Source: Sphingopyxis sp. UBA6723
Lineage (GTDB): Bacteria > Pseudomonadota > Alphaproteobacteria > Sphingomonadales > Sphingomonadaceae
NCBI RefSeq assembly: GCF_002454115.1
Contig: NZ_DKIH01000006.1
Coordinates: 186,641-250,640, forward strand
Reading direction: 5' to 3'
DNA: 64,000 nucleotides
Under the pieces are notes generated by a model, which worked only from the letters and a program-made list of their open reading frames with translations, was not told the DNA's origin and did no database searches. Positions 32,953 through 43,216 of the stretch are shown here, one piece after another (position 1 is the stretch's first letter; each line of letters starts with the position of its first letter). The position numbers were made by a program, and so were the translations under genes.

Positions 32953-34106
32953 TTCCAGTCCAGTTTTGAAAGTGCCGCAAGCGCGCGGCGTACAGATACG
33001 GGCGGCTTGCCCGACAGGATGCGCAATTTGTCGGCGGTATTCGACCGTCCCGCATAAAAGCGCGCAATCAGGCCGGGCGCGAGGCCGTAAAAGCGCTGAA
33101 AAATGCGGTATCGCTCATCCGGTTCGGCGGCGCGAAACAGCATCGCGCCGAGCATCCGATAGAAACGCTGGCGGCGCCATGACCCCGCGGCGCGGCTGCG
33201 CAGCCGAGCGCCCAGATCGCCGCGGTCGAGCAACGCGGGCAGCGCCGCCGCGGTGCGCACGGCATCGGGCAGCGAATAGCCGGTCAGGGCGTGGAACACC
33301 CCAGCGCGCACGCCGATGCGCGCGGTGCGGTCGATCGCGGGCCACAGACGGTCAAACGCGCCCGCGACGACGACGGGGAGCACGCCGGTTTCCTCGCGCG
33401 TCACCGCGGTGACATTCCACTGCCGCCGCGCCGCATAGATCGCGATCCGGTCGCGCACCGCTGCGACATCTAGATCGGGTGTGTCGCTGTAGTAAGTGTC
33501 CTCGACAAAGACCGTCTGAGCATCGAAGGGAAGCAGGTACACGAAGCGATAGCCGTCGAGCTGTTCGACCGTGGCATCCATCACCAACGGCCGCTCGATG
33601 CCATGCCCACCCTCGACGGTCAGCGCCTGCCCGACGAATTTCTGCCAGCCGCAATCGAGCATCGACGTTTTGCCGGTACCGCGCGCGTCGATGACATGCT
33701 TTGCCGTCAATCGCCCGCCGCGCGACAAAAGCACATGGTCGGGCGCGAAATGCCTGGCTTTATCGGCGATGATTCGGCCCGGCGGCAGTGCCGCAGCCAC
33801 CGCTTCGGCCAGCGCTTCGCCGGTGATGCTCTTATACCCCATCCTCACCCGGCGCTCGCGGTCAGGGAAAGCGACGTCATAGCTGTCCCAGTGATAGCGG
33901 ACGAGCGGCGCGACGAGCCAGCGGTCGCGCTTGGCGATGTCGCTGTCGAAAAACGACCAGATATGATTGCCACCGATCGCATCGGGTTCGATCAGCCGCA
34001 CGTCGAGCGCAGGACGCTTGGCCGTGAGCGCCAGCGCGGCGAGCCCGCCCGCCAGCCCGCCGCCGACGATGGCAATGTCGCAATAATCAGGTTCGGACGC
34101 GGTCAT
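32949..34106 (-). CDS. crtY: Lycopene beta-cyclase
   Basis: A 385-residue flavoprotein. DIAIVGGGLAGGLAALALT is the dinucleotide-binding motif; PDAIGGNHIWSFFDSDI, YRFVYLLPFDAQTVFVEDTY and HALTGYSLPDAVRTA are CrtY-type cyclase motifs. It closes both ends of lycopene to beta-ionone rings, giving beta-carotene. It is the first gene of the leftward carotenoid operon and divergent from the ParA-like gene; the 100-base region between carries the promoters. Confidence 0.95.
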   Translation of the reverse strand: MTASEPDYCDIAIVGGGLAGGLAALALTAKRPALDVRLIEPDAIGGNHIWSFFDSDIAKRDRWLVAPLVRYHWDSYDVAFPDRERRVRMGYKSITGEALAEAVAAALPPGRIIADKARHFAPDHVLLSRGGRLTAKHVIDARGTGKTSMLDCGWQKFVGQALTVEGGHGIERPLVMDATVEQLDGYRFVYLLPFDAQTVFVEDTYYSDTPDLDVAAVRDRIAIYAARRQWNVTAVTREETGVLPVVVAGAFDRLWPAIDRTARIGVRAGVFHALTGYSLPDAVRTAAALPALLDRGDLGARLRSRAAGSWRRQRFYRMLGAMLFRAAEPDERYRIFQRFYGLAPGLIARFYAGRSNTADKLRILSGKPPVSVRRALAALSKLDWK

Positions 34107-34206
34107 GCGACCGCCCTAGCGGCGCTAACGACGAAGCGCAAAGCCGTTCGCCGTGCCGGTCGCTCCTTGCTTGACTTGCCGGGAGAAACGACCGAATCCG
34201 GGCGGC

Positions 34207-34956
34207 ATGAGCAAAACGGCGCATGTCATCGCGATTTACAGCCTGAAAGGTGGGGTCGGAAAAACCAGCCTGGCGGTGAATCTGGCCGCCGAGGCGGCGC
34301 TGCAAGCGGGCGGGCGCACGCTGCTTTGGGATCTGGATGGGCAGGCGGCGTCGAGCTTCATTCTGGGTCACGACGGGCCAGGCAAACGCACCGCCGAACA
34401 GGTGTTCGACCGCGACGTCGCACCGTCCAAGCTTGTCACCGGAACGGCGATCGCTGGACTTGACCTGCTGCCCGCCGATACATCACTGCGCGGCCTCGAT
34501 GCCCTGTTCCTCGACGCCGGCAAGAAAAAGCGCCTTGCGCGGCTGCTTGCCGACGTCGGCACCGATTACGATCGCATCATCCTCGACTGCCCGCCGGGGC
34601 TGACCGAAACCAGCGAGCAGATGATGCGCGCGGCCGACCTCATCGTCGTGCCGGTGATCCCTTCGCCGCTGTCGCGCCGCGCGCTCGACGAAGTGATCGC
34701 GCATCTGCGTCCGGCCAAAAAGGACAGCGCCCCCTTGCTGCCCGTCTATGCCATGGTCAATGCGCGGCGGGGACTTCACCGCGCCGCGCTGGCCGCCGAA
34801 GCCGCTTGGCCGGTGCTGCCGATGGCGAGCATCGTCGAACAGATGGCGGCGCGCCGCAAGCCGCTCGCCGCCTATGCCCGCTCCAGCAAGGCGGGCAAAG
34901 CCTATGCCGCGCTGTGGCAGCGAGTCGCCGGACTGCTCGACGCGAAACGCGGGTGA
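34207..34956 (+). CDS. ParA-like partition ATPase
   Basis: A 249-residue P-loop ATPase. YSLKGGVGKTSLAVNLA is the deviant Walker A with the ParA/MinD signature lysine; LLWDLDGQAASSFIL is the A' motif and IILDCPPGLTETSEQMM the Walker B. No ParB gene follows, so it is an orphan of the kind that positions protein cargo or acts on other substrates. Its stop overlaps the GTG of the hydroxylase gene (GTGA), implying cotranslation. Confidence 0.88.
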   Translation: MSKTAHVIAIYSLKGGVGKTSLAVNLAAEAALQAGGRTLLWDLDGQAASSFILGHDGPGKRTAEQVFDRDVAPSKLVTGTAIAGLDLLPADTSLRGLDALFLDAGKKKRLARLLADVGTDYDRIILDCPPGLTETSEQMMRAADLIVVPVIPSPLSRRALDEVIAHLRPAKKDSAPLLPVYAMVNARRGLHRAALAAEAAWPVLPMASIVEQMAARRKPLAAYARSSKAGKAYAALWQRVAGLLDAKRG

Positions 34957-35714
34957 CAGCGGCCGTCGCCCTGCTCTGGTCTGCGCTGGCGATGACGCTG
35001 ATCGTCGGGGTCCGTTATCTGCTCAGCAGCGGCGGTTTTGCGCTGGCGACGCGGATCAAGCATCCCGGTCTCTATCGCGGACTCGAACCCCAGATGCGGC
35101 GCGAGATCGGCTGGAGCCTTGCCAGCGCCGCGATTTACGGGATTCCCGCGGGGGTGGTCGCGTGGGGGTGGCAGGAGCACGGCTGGACGCGCATCTACAT
35201 CGACGTCGATGCCTGGCCGCTCTGGTATCTGCCGGTCAGCCTGTTTGCCTATCTGCTCGCGCATGACACATGGTTTTACTGGACGCACCGCTGGATGCAC
35301 CGGCCGCGGCCGTTCCGGATTGCGCATGCGGTGCATCACGCCAGCCGCCCGCCGACGGCGTGGGCGGCGATGAGTTTTCATCCGGTCGAGGCGCTGACCG
35401 GCGCGGTCGTCATTCCGGCGCTCGTGTTCCTGATCCCGATCCATGTCGGCGTGCTGGGGCTGGTGCTGACGATCATGACGCTCATGGGGGTCGGCAATCA
35501 TATGGGCTGGGAAATGTTCCCACGCGCGCTTGTTCATGGACCAGTCGGGCGGTGGCTGATAACCGCAACGCATCACGAGCAGCATCATGCCGCTTACCGG
35601 GGGAATTATGGCCTGTATTTCCGTTTCTGGGACAAGATTTGTGGCACCGATATCGGGCTTGGCAGCTTTGCTGCTGCTCACCGCCGCAGCGAGCGCGCCG
35701 CCGCCGACGGTTGA
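34953..35714 (+). CDS. Fatty-acid hydroxylase superfamily membrane enzyme, possible carotenoid hydroxylase
   Basis: A 253-residue di-iron membrane enzyme starting at a GTG. His clusters HDTWFYWTHRWMH, HAVHHAS and HHEQHH are the metal ligands of the sterol desaturase/fatty-acid hydroxylase superfamily, which also contains CrtG, the carotenoid 2,2'-hydroxylase of sphingomonads, and is related to CrtZ. The carotenoid operon lies divergently 850 bases away. A carotenoid role is plausible but a lipid or sterol-like substrate cannot be excluded. Its 3' end overlaps the next gene by about 107 bases in another frame. Confidence 0.75.
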   Translation: MTAAVALLWSALAMTLIVGVRYLLSSGGFALATRIKHPGLYRGLEPQMRREIGWSLASAAIYGIPAGVVAWGWQEHGWTRIYIDVDAWPLWYLPVSLFAYLLAHDTWFYWTHRWMHRPRPFRIAHAVHHASRPPTAWAAMSFHPVEALTGAVVIPALVFLIPIHVGVLGLVLTIMTLMGVGNHMGWEMFPRALVHGPVGRWLITATHHEQHHAAYRGNYGLYFRFWDKICGTDIGLGSFAAAHRRSERAAADG

Positions 35715-36069
35715 TGTCAGCGTTACCGGATTGCGCAGCACCAAGGGACAGATACTTGTCTGCCTGACCGCCAATCCCAAGGCTTTCCCCGATTGCAGCG
35801 AGGACAAGGCGTCGGTGCGCCTGGCGGTGAAGGCCGCCAATGCGGGTCACTTCAAGGTCGCCGCGCCCGCCGAAGGCACCTATGCAGTCGCCGTCGTCCA
35901 CGACGAAAACAGCAACAACAAGATGGATATGGCGCTTTTCATGCCCAAGGAGGGCTTTGGCTTTTCGCGCAATCCCGCGATCGGCATGGGTGCGCCCAAG
36001 TTCAAATCGGCGAGCTTTGCGGTCACCGGTGAGACGCACCAGGCGATCAAGATGAAATATATGCTCTAG
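35608..36069 (+). CDS. DUF2141 secreted protein
   Basis: A 153-residue protein with an N-terminal signal peptide (LAALLLLTAAASA) and a beta-rich domain: VDVSVTGLRSTKGQILVCLT near the start and AVAVVHDENSNNKMDMALF, the HDENxNxKxD motif of DUF2141, followed by GMGAPKFKSASF. Likely periplasmic or surface beta-sandwich. The ATG after GGGGGA was chosen; even this start lies 107 bases inside the preceding gene, so the signal peptide is encoded on top of the hydroxylase C-terminus. Confidence 0.85.
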   Translation: MACISVSGTRFVAPISGLAALLLLTAAASAPPPTVDVSVTGLRSTKGQILVCLTANPKAFPDCSEDKASVRLAVKAANAGHFKVAAPAEGTYAVAVVHDENSNNKMDMALFMPKEGFGFSRNPAIGMGAPKFKSASFAVTGETHQAIKMKYML

Positions 36070-36102
36070 TGAGCATCGCGGCGCCCGGCTAAAGCAGCGC
36101 GC

Positions 36103-37833
36103 GTGACCGCGCCATCCCCCCGCATCGCCGCTTTTGCCGACCGCTGGCCCAAGCTGATTGCCCTGACATTGGGCGCCGTTTCGGCGACGGGATTTGCGCC
36201 GTTGAATTTGTGGCCGCTGACGCTGCTGGCTTTTGCGGGCTGGATGGCGCTCGTGGCGCGCAGTCCCAACGGTTGGCGGACGTTCGGGATCGGCTGGGCG
36301 TTTGGGGTCGGGCATTTCATCGTCGGGCTGAACTGGATCGCGACGGCCTTCACCTATCAGGCGGCGATGCCCGCGTGGCTGGGGTGGATCGCGGTGGTGT
36401 TGCTCGCACTGTATCTGGCGGTGTATCCGGCGCTGGCGGCTTGGGGGGCCTGGCTCTTCATTCCTCCCCGGAACGGGGAGGTGGCAGCGCAAAGCGCTGA
36501 CGGAGGGGGGGGGCATCCTGCAGCCGCCATCGCGGAAGGCGGCGAACCCCCTCCACCGCCTTCGGCGGTCCCCCTCCCCGTTCCGGGGAGGATTTCGCTG
36601 TCATTCATCCTCGCCTTTGCCGCACTGTGGACGCTTACCGAATGGCTGCGCAGCTGGGTTTTCACCGGCTTTGCGTGGAACCCGCTCTCAGCCGTGTTGC
36701 TTCAAGATTTCGTCGCACCCTCACTAATTCGATGGATTGGCACATACGGGGCATCGGGCCTCCTACTTTTACAGGTCGGAATCCTGATTTGGCTGTGGGG
36801 GTATTATCAACGGTCAGACCGTTCGAATTTGGCCGAACGGCCAGTCGCCCGGTTCTTCATTTGGTGGTTTACAGGAGCGATGCTCTATGTCCCAATATCC
36901 ATTCTGGACGAGGAAAGCCGGAGCAGAGATTATCTTTCCACGAGGGCCATCCCCATCACCGTCGTTCAGCCCAATGTCGGACAGCAAGACAAATGGGTCG
37001 GGGTCAAGGCCGACGCCAATTTCGCCAAACTCGCGCGGTTGACCGCGCCGAAGGGTGACACGCCGCGGCTGATCCTGTGGCCCGAGGCGGCGGTACCCGA
37101 TTATCTCGAATGGGGCTATCCGGCGGTCTATTACGACCGCTCGCCCGCCGCGGCGCGCGCGCGGTTGACCGCGCTGATGAACCCCGGCGACCTGATGCTG
37201 CTCGGCGCGCTCAAGCTCGAACTCGACAAGACGGGCGACGTCGTCGGTGCGCGCAATGCGGTGATGACCGTCCATGCCGACGGCACCCTCGGCGCGCGGT
37301 ACGACAAGGCGCATCTGGTGCCTTATGGCGAATATCTGCCGATGCGCCCAATCCTGTCGGCAATCGGCCTGTCGCGCCTCGCGCCGGGCGACATCGATTT
37401 CTGGCCCGGCCCCGGCGCCCGCACGCTCGACCTGGGCGCCTTCGGCCGCGCGGGACTGCAAATCTGTTACGAGATCATCTTTTCGGGGCAGGTCGTCGAC
37501 CGCGCCCACCGCCCCGATTTCATCTTCAACCCGTCGAACGACGCGTGGTTCGGAGCATGGGGTCCGCCGCAGCATCTGGCGCAGGCGCGGCTGCGCGCGA
37601 TCGAAGAAGGCCTGCCCATCGTGCGCGCGACGCCGACCGGCATCAGCGCGGTGATCGATGCCGACGGCCGCATCCGCGAATCGCTGCCGATGCACGCCGC
37701 TGGACGGATCGACACCGTCATCCCCGCCGCCCACGCCCCGACGCTGTTCGCGCGTTACGGCAACATGCTGCCGGTCGGATTTGCGCTGCTGCTGCTCGCC
37801 GCGGCCATTGCCTTTCGTCGCCGCGGACGCTAA
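36103..37833 (+). CDS. lnt: Apolipoprotein N-acyltransferase with a repeat-encoded insertion
   Basis: A 576-residue inner-membrane enzyme (E. coli Lnt is 512), starting at GTG. N-terminal helices begin with LIALTLGAVSATGFAPLNLW; the periplasmic nitrilase domain carries the catalytic Glu in LILWPEAAVPDY, Lys in YDKAHLVPYGEYLP and Cys in GLQICYEIIFSG. It adds the third acyl chain to lipoproteins. About residues 120-164 (PRNGEVAAQSADGGGG through PLPVPGRIS) are encoded by a dispersed palindromic repeat and lie between membrane helices; the frame stays open. All catalytic residues are intact, so function is likely retained. Confidence 0.92.
   Translation: MTAPSPRIAAFADRWPKLIALTLGAVSATGFAPLNLWPLTLLAFAGWMALVARSPNGWRTFGIGWAFGVGHFIVGLNWIATAFTYQAAMPAWLGWIAVVLLALYLAVYPALAAWGAWLFIPPRNGEVAAQSADGGGGHPAAAIAEGGEPPPPPSAVPLPVPGRISLSFILAFAALWTLTEWLRSWVFTGFAWNPLSAVLLQDFVAPSLIRWIGTYGASGLLLLQVGILIWLWGYYQRSDRSNLAERPVARFFIWWFTGAMLYVPISILDEESRSRDYLSTRAIPITVVQPNVGQQDKWVGVKADANFAKLARLTAPKGDTPRLILWPEAAVPDYLEWGYPAVYYDRSPAAARARLTALMNPGDLMLLGALKLELDKTGDVVGARNAVMTVHADGTLGARYDKAHLVPYGEYLPMRPILSAIGLSRLAPGDIDFWPGPGARTLDLGAFGRAGLQICYEIIFSGQVVDRAHRPDFIFNPSNDAWFGAWGPPQHLAQARLRAIEEGLPIVRATPTGISAVIDADGRIRESLPMHAAGRIDTVIPAAHAPTLFARYGNMLPVGFALLLLAAAIAFRRRGR
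36462..36592. repeat. Palindromic repeat element inserted in frame within lnt
   Basis: Outer arms TCCTCCCCGGAACGGGGAGG at the left and the CCCTCCCCGTTCCGGGGAGG at the right are each self-complementary and also complementary to each other. The internal GGCAGCGCAAAGCGCTGACG is nearly identical to the element at 28570-28707. The 131 bases carry no stop in the lnt frame. Confidence 0.9.
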
Positions 37834-37845
37834 CAGCAGCGCCAC

Positions 37846-37861
37846 ATAAAGCTTCCTTTAT
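37846..37861. promoter_or_regulatory. Palindrome ATAAAG-CTTC-CTTTAT ahead of metK
   Basis: A six-base perfect inverted repeat with four-base centre, 23 bases upstream of the metK start and AT-rich against its surroundings. It may be an operator for an ArsR-type methionine-cycle regulator (SahR/SamR-like sites precede metK in other proteobacteria) or a short leader hairpin. Too small for a known SAM riboswitch. Confidence 0.4.
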
Positions 37862-37884
37862 ATCCGATTCACAGAAGGCCTCCC

Positions 37885-39108
<1,224 letters not shown>

Positions 39109-39169
39109 CCGGCTTGCCATTGCCGCTCCGATCATACAGTTTCGGCGATCAGGCTGCGGGAGTAACGGG

Positions 39170-40270
39170 ATGGCAAGGTGTTGGGTGAACGCGTGTTTTC
39201 TTGCAGCAGCATTAATGCTGATCGCTGGCCCTGTGGCCGCGCAAGAACCGCTCAAGGTCAAGCCGGGTAAGGTTTGGAAACACCAGCATAGCGGCATATC
39301 GGTGCCCGCGACGCTGGCTGGCAATGTCCGGACGAGTGCGACCAGCTTTGCCGCGGATGATCTGGATGTCGGCCTGCAGTTTGACACCCCGGGCTCGGCG
39401 GAAGCGGTTTCGGTCTATATCTACCGCAACACCAATGGCGCGGTCTCGGTGTGGTTCGCCCAGGCGCAATGGGCGATCGAGAATCGCGCCATTTACGGCG
39501 ATCCGAACATTGTCGGCGCTCCCTCGGCCTTCACGCCGCCCGGGCAGACGACGGCATCAGGGCTCAGCGCGATTTATGCCGCCAACGGGCGCTCGCAGTA
39601 TAAGAGCACCGGTGTAATGCTGCTGCCCATCGGCAATTGGTATGTGAAAATTCGGGCGTCGTCGCAAACGCGGTCACCCGCCGACCTCGCGAGGTGGATG
39701 GACGCAGCGCTGGCGGAGATCGAGTGGCCACGGAACATTGCACCTGCCGAGGCAGCTTCGCCTGCTGTGCCGTGCGCCAAACCCCTCCAGTTCCAAGGAA
39801 AATCGGCAGATGCGAGCGGCAGCGACCTGACGGCCGAGGCCTTGGGTGTTGCACTGATGTCCGCCGCTGCCGGTGACGATTCGATCAAGAAAGAACCACC
39901 TAAAACGCCTATCGGACAATGGTGCCGCGACAGGCAGCTAGAAGGCAATATCGCCGTCTATCGACCCGGCGGTTCGGAGACGAGCTATTTGCTCGCTTAT
40001 GGCGACAACGGCAACGGGATACGGGTCGGCCCCTCGCCAATGAAGCTCGCGATGGACGAGATTGCGAGCAAGAACGGAACCAAAGCCTCTTTGCGCTATA
40101 ATGTCACGCTCCATACGGCGACGCAGGACATCAATTTCTTGTTGCAGGACCGATTGCCCTCGCCTGAGCGTGTGGTCGAAATACTCAACGCCAACAACCG
40201 CGCCAGTACGGTGGGCACGTGGGGAAAGAATCGCCAGGTCCAGATCAACAGTGGCGAAAAACTGAAATAG
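39170..40270 (+). CDS. Secreted protein of unknown function
   Basis: A 366-residue protein with a clear signal peptide (FLAAALMLIAGPVAAQ). The N-terminal half is beta-rich with a moderately conserved VSVYIYRNTNGAVSVWFAQA stretch and a later WPRNIAPAEAASPAVPC. The second half includes IGQWCRDRQLEGNIAVYRP. No family was recognised. It lies between metK and trmB with about 60- and 40-base gaps and may be cotranscribed. Periplasmic location is the only firm inference. Confidence 0.75.
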   Translation: MARCWVNACFLAAALMLIAGPVAAQEPLKVKPGKVWKHQHSGISVPATLAGNVRTSATSFAADDLDVGLQFDTPGSAEAVSVYIYRNTNGAVSVWFAQAQWAIENRAIYGDPNIVGAPSAFTPPGQTTASGLSAIYAANGRSQYKSTGVMLLPIGNWYVKIRASSQTRSPADLARWMDAALAEIEWPRNIAPAEAASPAVPCAKPLQFQGKSADASGSDLTAEALGVALMSAAAGDDSIKKEPPKTPIGQWCRDRQLEGNIAVYRPGGSETSYLLAYGDNGNGIRVGPSPMKLAMDEIASKNGTKASLRYNVTLHTATQDINFLLQDRLPSPERVVEILNANNRASTVGTWGKNRQVQINSGEKLK

Positions 40271-40311
40271 CGCACTTTCACCGGCGGCCCGGCCGCGCTA
40301 ACGCGCGCCGC

Positions 40312-41025
40312 ATGACTGCGCACAAAACCGGCGATCCGACGACGATCAACCGCCTTTACGGCCGTTCCAAGGGCAAGCCGCTGCGTGCCGGACAGCAGGA
40401 TTTGATCGACACGCTGTTGCCGCAGATTGCGGTGCCGGATGTTGGCGAAGTTTCCGCGCAGCGTGTGTTCGGATCCGAAATTCCGTTGCATTTTGAAATC
40501 GGTTTTGGTGGCGGCGAGCATATGGCGGCGCGCGCCGACATGCTGCCCGACCATGGCTTTATCGGCGCCGAACCGTTCATCAACGGGGTCGCGCAGGCGC
40601 TGGTCCATGTTGCCGGCGATCATGGCGCGAAACTGCCGCTGGGCAATGTTCGCATCCACCACGGCGACGCTTTGGAAGTGTTACAGCGCGTTCCCGACGG
40701 CGCGCTCAGCTTTGCCTATCTGCTCCACCCCGACCCCTGGCCCAAGGCGCGCCATGCGAAACGGCGGATGATGAACGACGGCCCGCTCGACCTGATCGCG
40801 GCCAAACTGAAGCCCGGCGGCGAATTCCGTTTCGGCACCGATCACCCGATCTATCTGCAACATGCGCTAATGGTCATGCGCCGCCACCGCCACCAGTTCG
40901 AATGGCTGGCCAGCGACGCGCAGGATTTCCAGAACCGCCCGGGCGGCTGGCCAGAAACGCGTTACGAAGCCAAGGCGCGCCGACTGGGGCACGAAGTCTG
41001 GTATTTTCGCTGGAGGCGTATATAG
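40312..41025 (+). CDS. trmB: tRNA (guanine-N7-)-methyltransferase
   Basis: A 237-residue SAM methyltransferase. HFEIGFGGGEHMAARA is the SAM-binding motif I, FIGAEPFINGVAQAL follows, and LLHPDPWPKARHAKRRMM is the strongly conserved TrmB catalytic and tRNA-binding motif. It makes m7G46 in the variable loop of tRNAs. The ATG chosen gives the standard N-terminus; upstream frame overlaps the previous gene. Confidence 0.95.
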   Translation: MTAHKTGDPTTINRLYGRSKGKPLRAGQQDLIDTLLPQIAVPDVGEVSAQRVFGSEIPLHFEIGFGGGEHMAARADMLPDHGFIGAEPFINGVAQALVHVAGDHGAKLPLGNVRIHHGDALEVLQRVPDGALSFAYLLHPDPWPKARHAKRRMMNDGPLDLIAAKLKPGGEFRFGTDHPIYLQHALMVMRRHRHQFEWLASDAQDFQNRPGGWPETRYEAKARRLGHEVWYFRWRRI

Positions 41026-41068
41026 GAGTGCTATAGGGTTGAAAAGGCTAGTTTTTTATAGCCACTCC
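41025..41068. terminator. Stem-loop at the trmB stop codon
   Basis: GGAGTGCTAT (41025-41034) pairs with ATAGCCACTCC (41058-41068) with one bulge; an alternative inner stem GGCTA/TAGCC with a T6 run lies in the loop. No U-tract follows the outer stem, so it may be a weak terminator or an integration-site border next to the integrase. Confidence 0.4.
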
Positions 41069-41157
41069 CTATGCTATCTTTTCCCCAATTACGCGGCAAT
41101 TTCCGCCACGGTGATTGCCGGGTGATTGCTGGAAACGCCGTATTGGGAGACCAATTT

Positions 41158-42380
41158 ATGGCAAGCGGAAAGATCACAAAACGGTCGGTCGATGCTCTCA
41201 TTTCGAGCGGGCAACATGACATTCTTTGGGATGATAGCATAAAGGGTTTTGGCGCAAAGCGAACCAAAGCTGGCGCCGTGTCTTACGTGTTGCAATTCCG
41301 AATGGGCGGTCGCGAATCTAAGACGCGTCGCTACACGATAGGCAGCCATGGCTCGCCATGGACGCCAGCCACCGCCAGAGCCGAAGCGGAGCGACTGGCT
41401 ATTCTGATCGCCCAGGGAATCGATCCAGGCGAAGCAGAGCGGCAACGACGGCGAGAGTCGGTCGATCTAGCCTTCGATAATTACTCTGATCGCTTCGCTG
41501 AGGCCTGCGTTGGAGAAGGCTGGAGGCGCCTCGTCAAGCGCAGCCTCGAGCTGCATGTAAAGCCGGTCTTGGGATCAAAGCCCCTTCCCAATCTTACGCG
41601 AATCGACATCGTTGCCGTCTTCGACCGCATGCCGCGCGCGCAGATCGCAAATATCCGTAACGTCTTCGCTGTTTTGCGCCGCCTTTTGCGCTGGGCCGTC
41701 AGCCGGGGAGATATCGATCGGAGTCCGATGGAAGGCATGGAAACCCCGCCCCCGGTCAAACCTCGCGATCGCTGGCTTTCAGACGAGGAGCTTGGCCGCA
41801 TCTGGATGGCGGCGCCAAACACGCATTCCTGTTTCGGACCCATCATCCGCCTTCTGATCGTCACCGGTCAGCGACGAGAGGAGGTTTCGTCGCTGCGTTG
41901 GGAGGAACTCAACCGTAAAGATCTCCTATGGACCCTGCCCGGCGAACGGGCAAAGAATGGCGAGCCCAACCGAATTCCGCTCAACGAACTTGCAGTTGCG
42001 ATCCTCGACGAGGTTGCCGGGTCGGCTATCTGGCCGCGTAGCGGCAGGATGTTCACGACCTCCAGGGGCGGAAGGTTCACCGGATATAGCAAAGGCAAGA
42101 TCAAGCTCGACCTGCTTATCAAGACGGCCGCGAACCGTTACCGGACTGGCGACTGCATGACTTGAGACGAACTCTTGCAACCGGGTTTCAACGGCTAGGC
42201 GTTCGATTTGAAGTGACCGAAGCTGTGCTCAATCACGTCGGAGGTTCCCGCGCGGGCGTCGCCGGTATCTACCAGCGCCACGACTGGAAGGACGAGAAGC
42301 GCGAAGCAATGAAGAGTTGGAACGATCATCTGGCGGCGATCATTCGTTTGGCGAATATGGCGCGTGATCGCGCATGGTAA
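41158..42380 (+). pseudogene. Frameshifted tyrosine-recombinase integrase
   Basis: The first frame (to 42165) has an N-terminal DUF4102-type arm-binding domain (KITKRSVDALISSG, KGFGAKRT) and the catalytic Arg region IVTGQRREEVSSLRW. It then misses the active-site box, which continues one frame over: HDLRRTLATGFQRLG (the HxxR) from about 42156 and GIYQRHDW with the nucleophilic Tyr. A one-base loss, or two-base gain, between about 42120 and 42150 explains it. A real lesion or a sequencing error; if real the integrase is inactive. It marks the left edge of the accessory island, right after trmB. Confidence 0.88.
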
Positions 42381-42571
42381 GCGCTTATAAAAAGACTTGC
42401 TGTCCACGATCGATTGCGCCGAACAAAATATGCAGAGTGAATCTGTCGATTTCCGTTGCGAACAGCTCTTGCAGCCGGATCCGTTCGCCAACGACTGACT
42501 CTTGCGTTCTTGCTGAATCAAGGGGGATATTCGCGGCGTGCGTAGCAGCGCCAAAGTTGGAGACAATTCGA

Positions 42572-43216
42572 GTGAACAAGAAGGATGAAATTTACGATCT
42601 TCTCGTTAGCCGAATGGTTGGCGCGCAATATAATTTTGGCCAGCGGCTGTCGGTCAAGGATCTTGTGAGCGATACCGGAGCGAGCCGCCAGCCGATCATG
42701 GCCGCGCTCAACCGTTTGAGTTCGGAAGGATTTGTTCGCATAATTCCGCAGGTCGGTTGCGAGGTGATAAATCCAAGCTATGACCAGATCGCAGATTTCT
42801 ATATCATGTTTGAAAGGCTCGAGGGACTGCTGACGGAACTGGCGGCAGCGCGTCGGACCGATTCGCAAACGCGCGATTTGCGCGCGCTGCAAGCACGTAT
42901 TCTCACGATCGACTTTGACGAGCCGCGCAGCGCGGTAATTTATTGCGAACTCAACCGTGCCTTCCATCAGCTCATCCACGATATGGCTCAGTCGCCCTTT
43001 CTCGACGCGCGGCAGAACAGCAATTTTGACATGTCTGATTTCTTCATCAACCAAGCCGGTGGTTTCAATCATTTCATGGCCGATACCGCACGTGAACATG
43101 ATGAAATCATTGAGGCGATCGCTTCCAAATCTCCTGCCCGCGCGCGCGGGCTGGCAGAATCACACATCGGTGTCCGCCGTCAGGGCCAATGGCACAGATT
43201 TGAGGTTGTGGTTTAA
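42572..43216 (+). CDS. GntR-family (FCD) regulator of the accessory island
   Basis: A 214-residue regulator starting at GTG after TTGGAGA. GQRLSVKDLVSDTGASRQPI is the winged-helix recognition region, then IPQVGCEVINPSYDQIADFY leads into an FCD ligand domain with ELNRAFHQLIHDMAQSPFL providing metal-type His residues. It is unlike the two duplicated GntR proteins. The stop codon lies inside the left arm of an 18-base inverted repeat (43215-43275), so an IS has inserted directly behind it. It may have controlled the adjacent cresol-type genes. The 190 bases before it hold nothing recognisable. Confidence 0.87.
   Translation: MNKKDEIYDLLVSRMVGAQYNFGQRLSVKDLVSDTGASRQPIMAALNRLSSEGFVRIIPQVGCEVINPSYDQIADFYIMFERLEGLLTELAAARRTDSQTRDLRALQARILTIDFDEPRSAVIYCELNRAFHQLIHDMAQSPFLDARQNSNFDMSDFFINQAGGFNHFMADTAREHDEIIEAIASKSPARARGLAESHIGVRRQGQWHRFEVVV

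Noticed and set aside
37834..37884. SAM-II or SAM/SAH riboswitch ahead of metK
   Set aside because: Only a six-base hairpin is present and the conserved loop sequences could not be matched.
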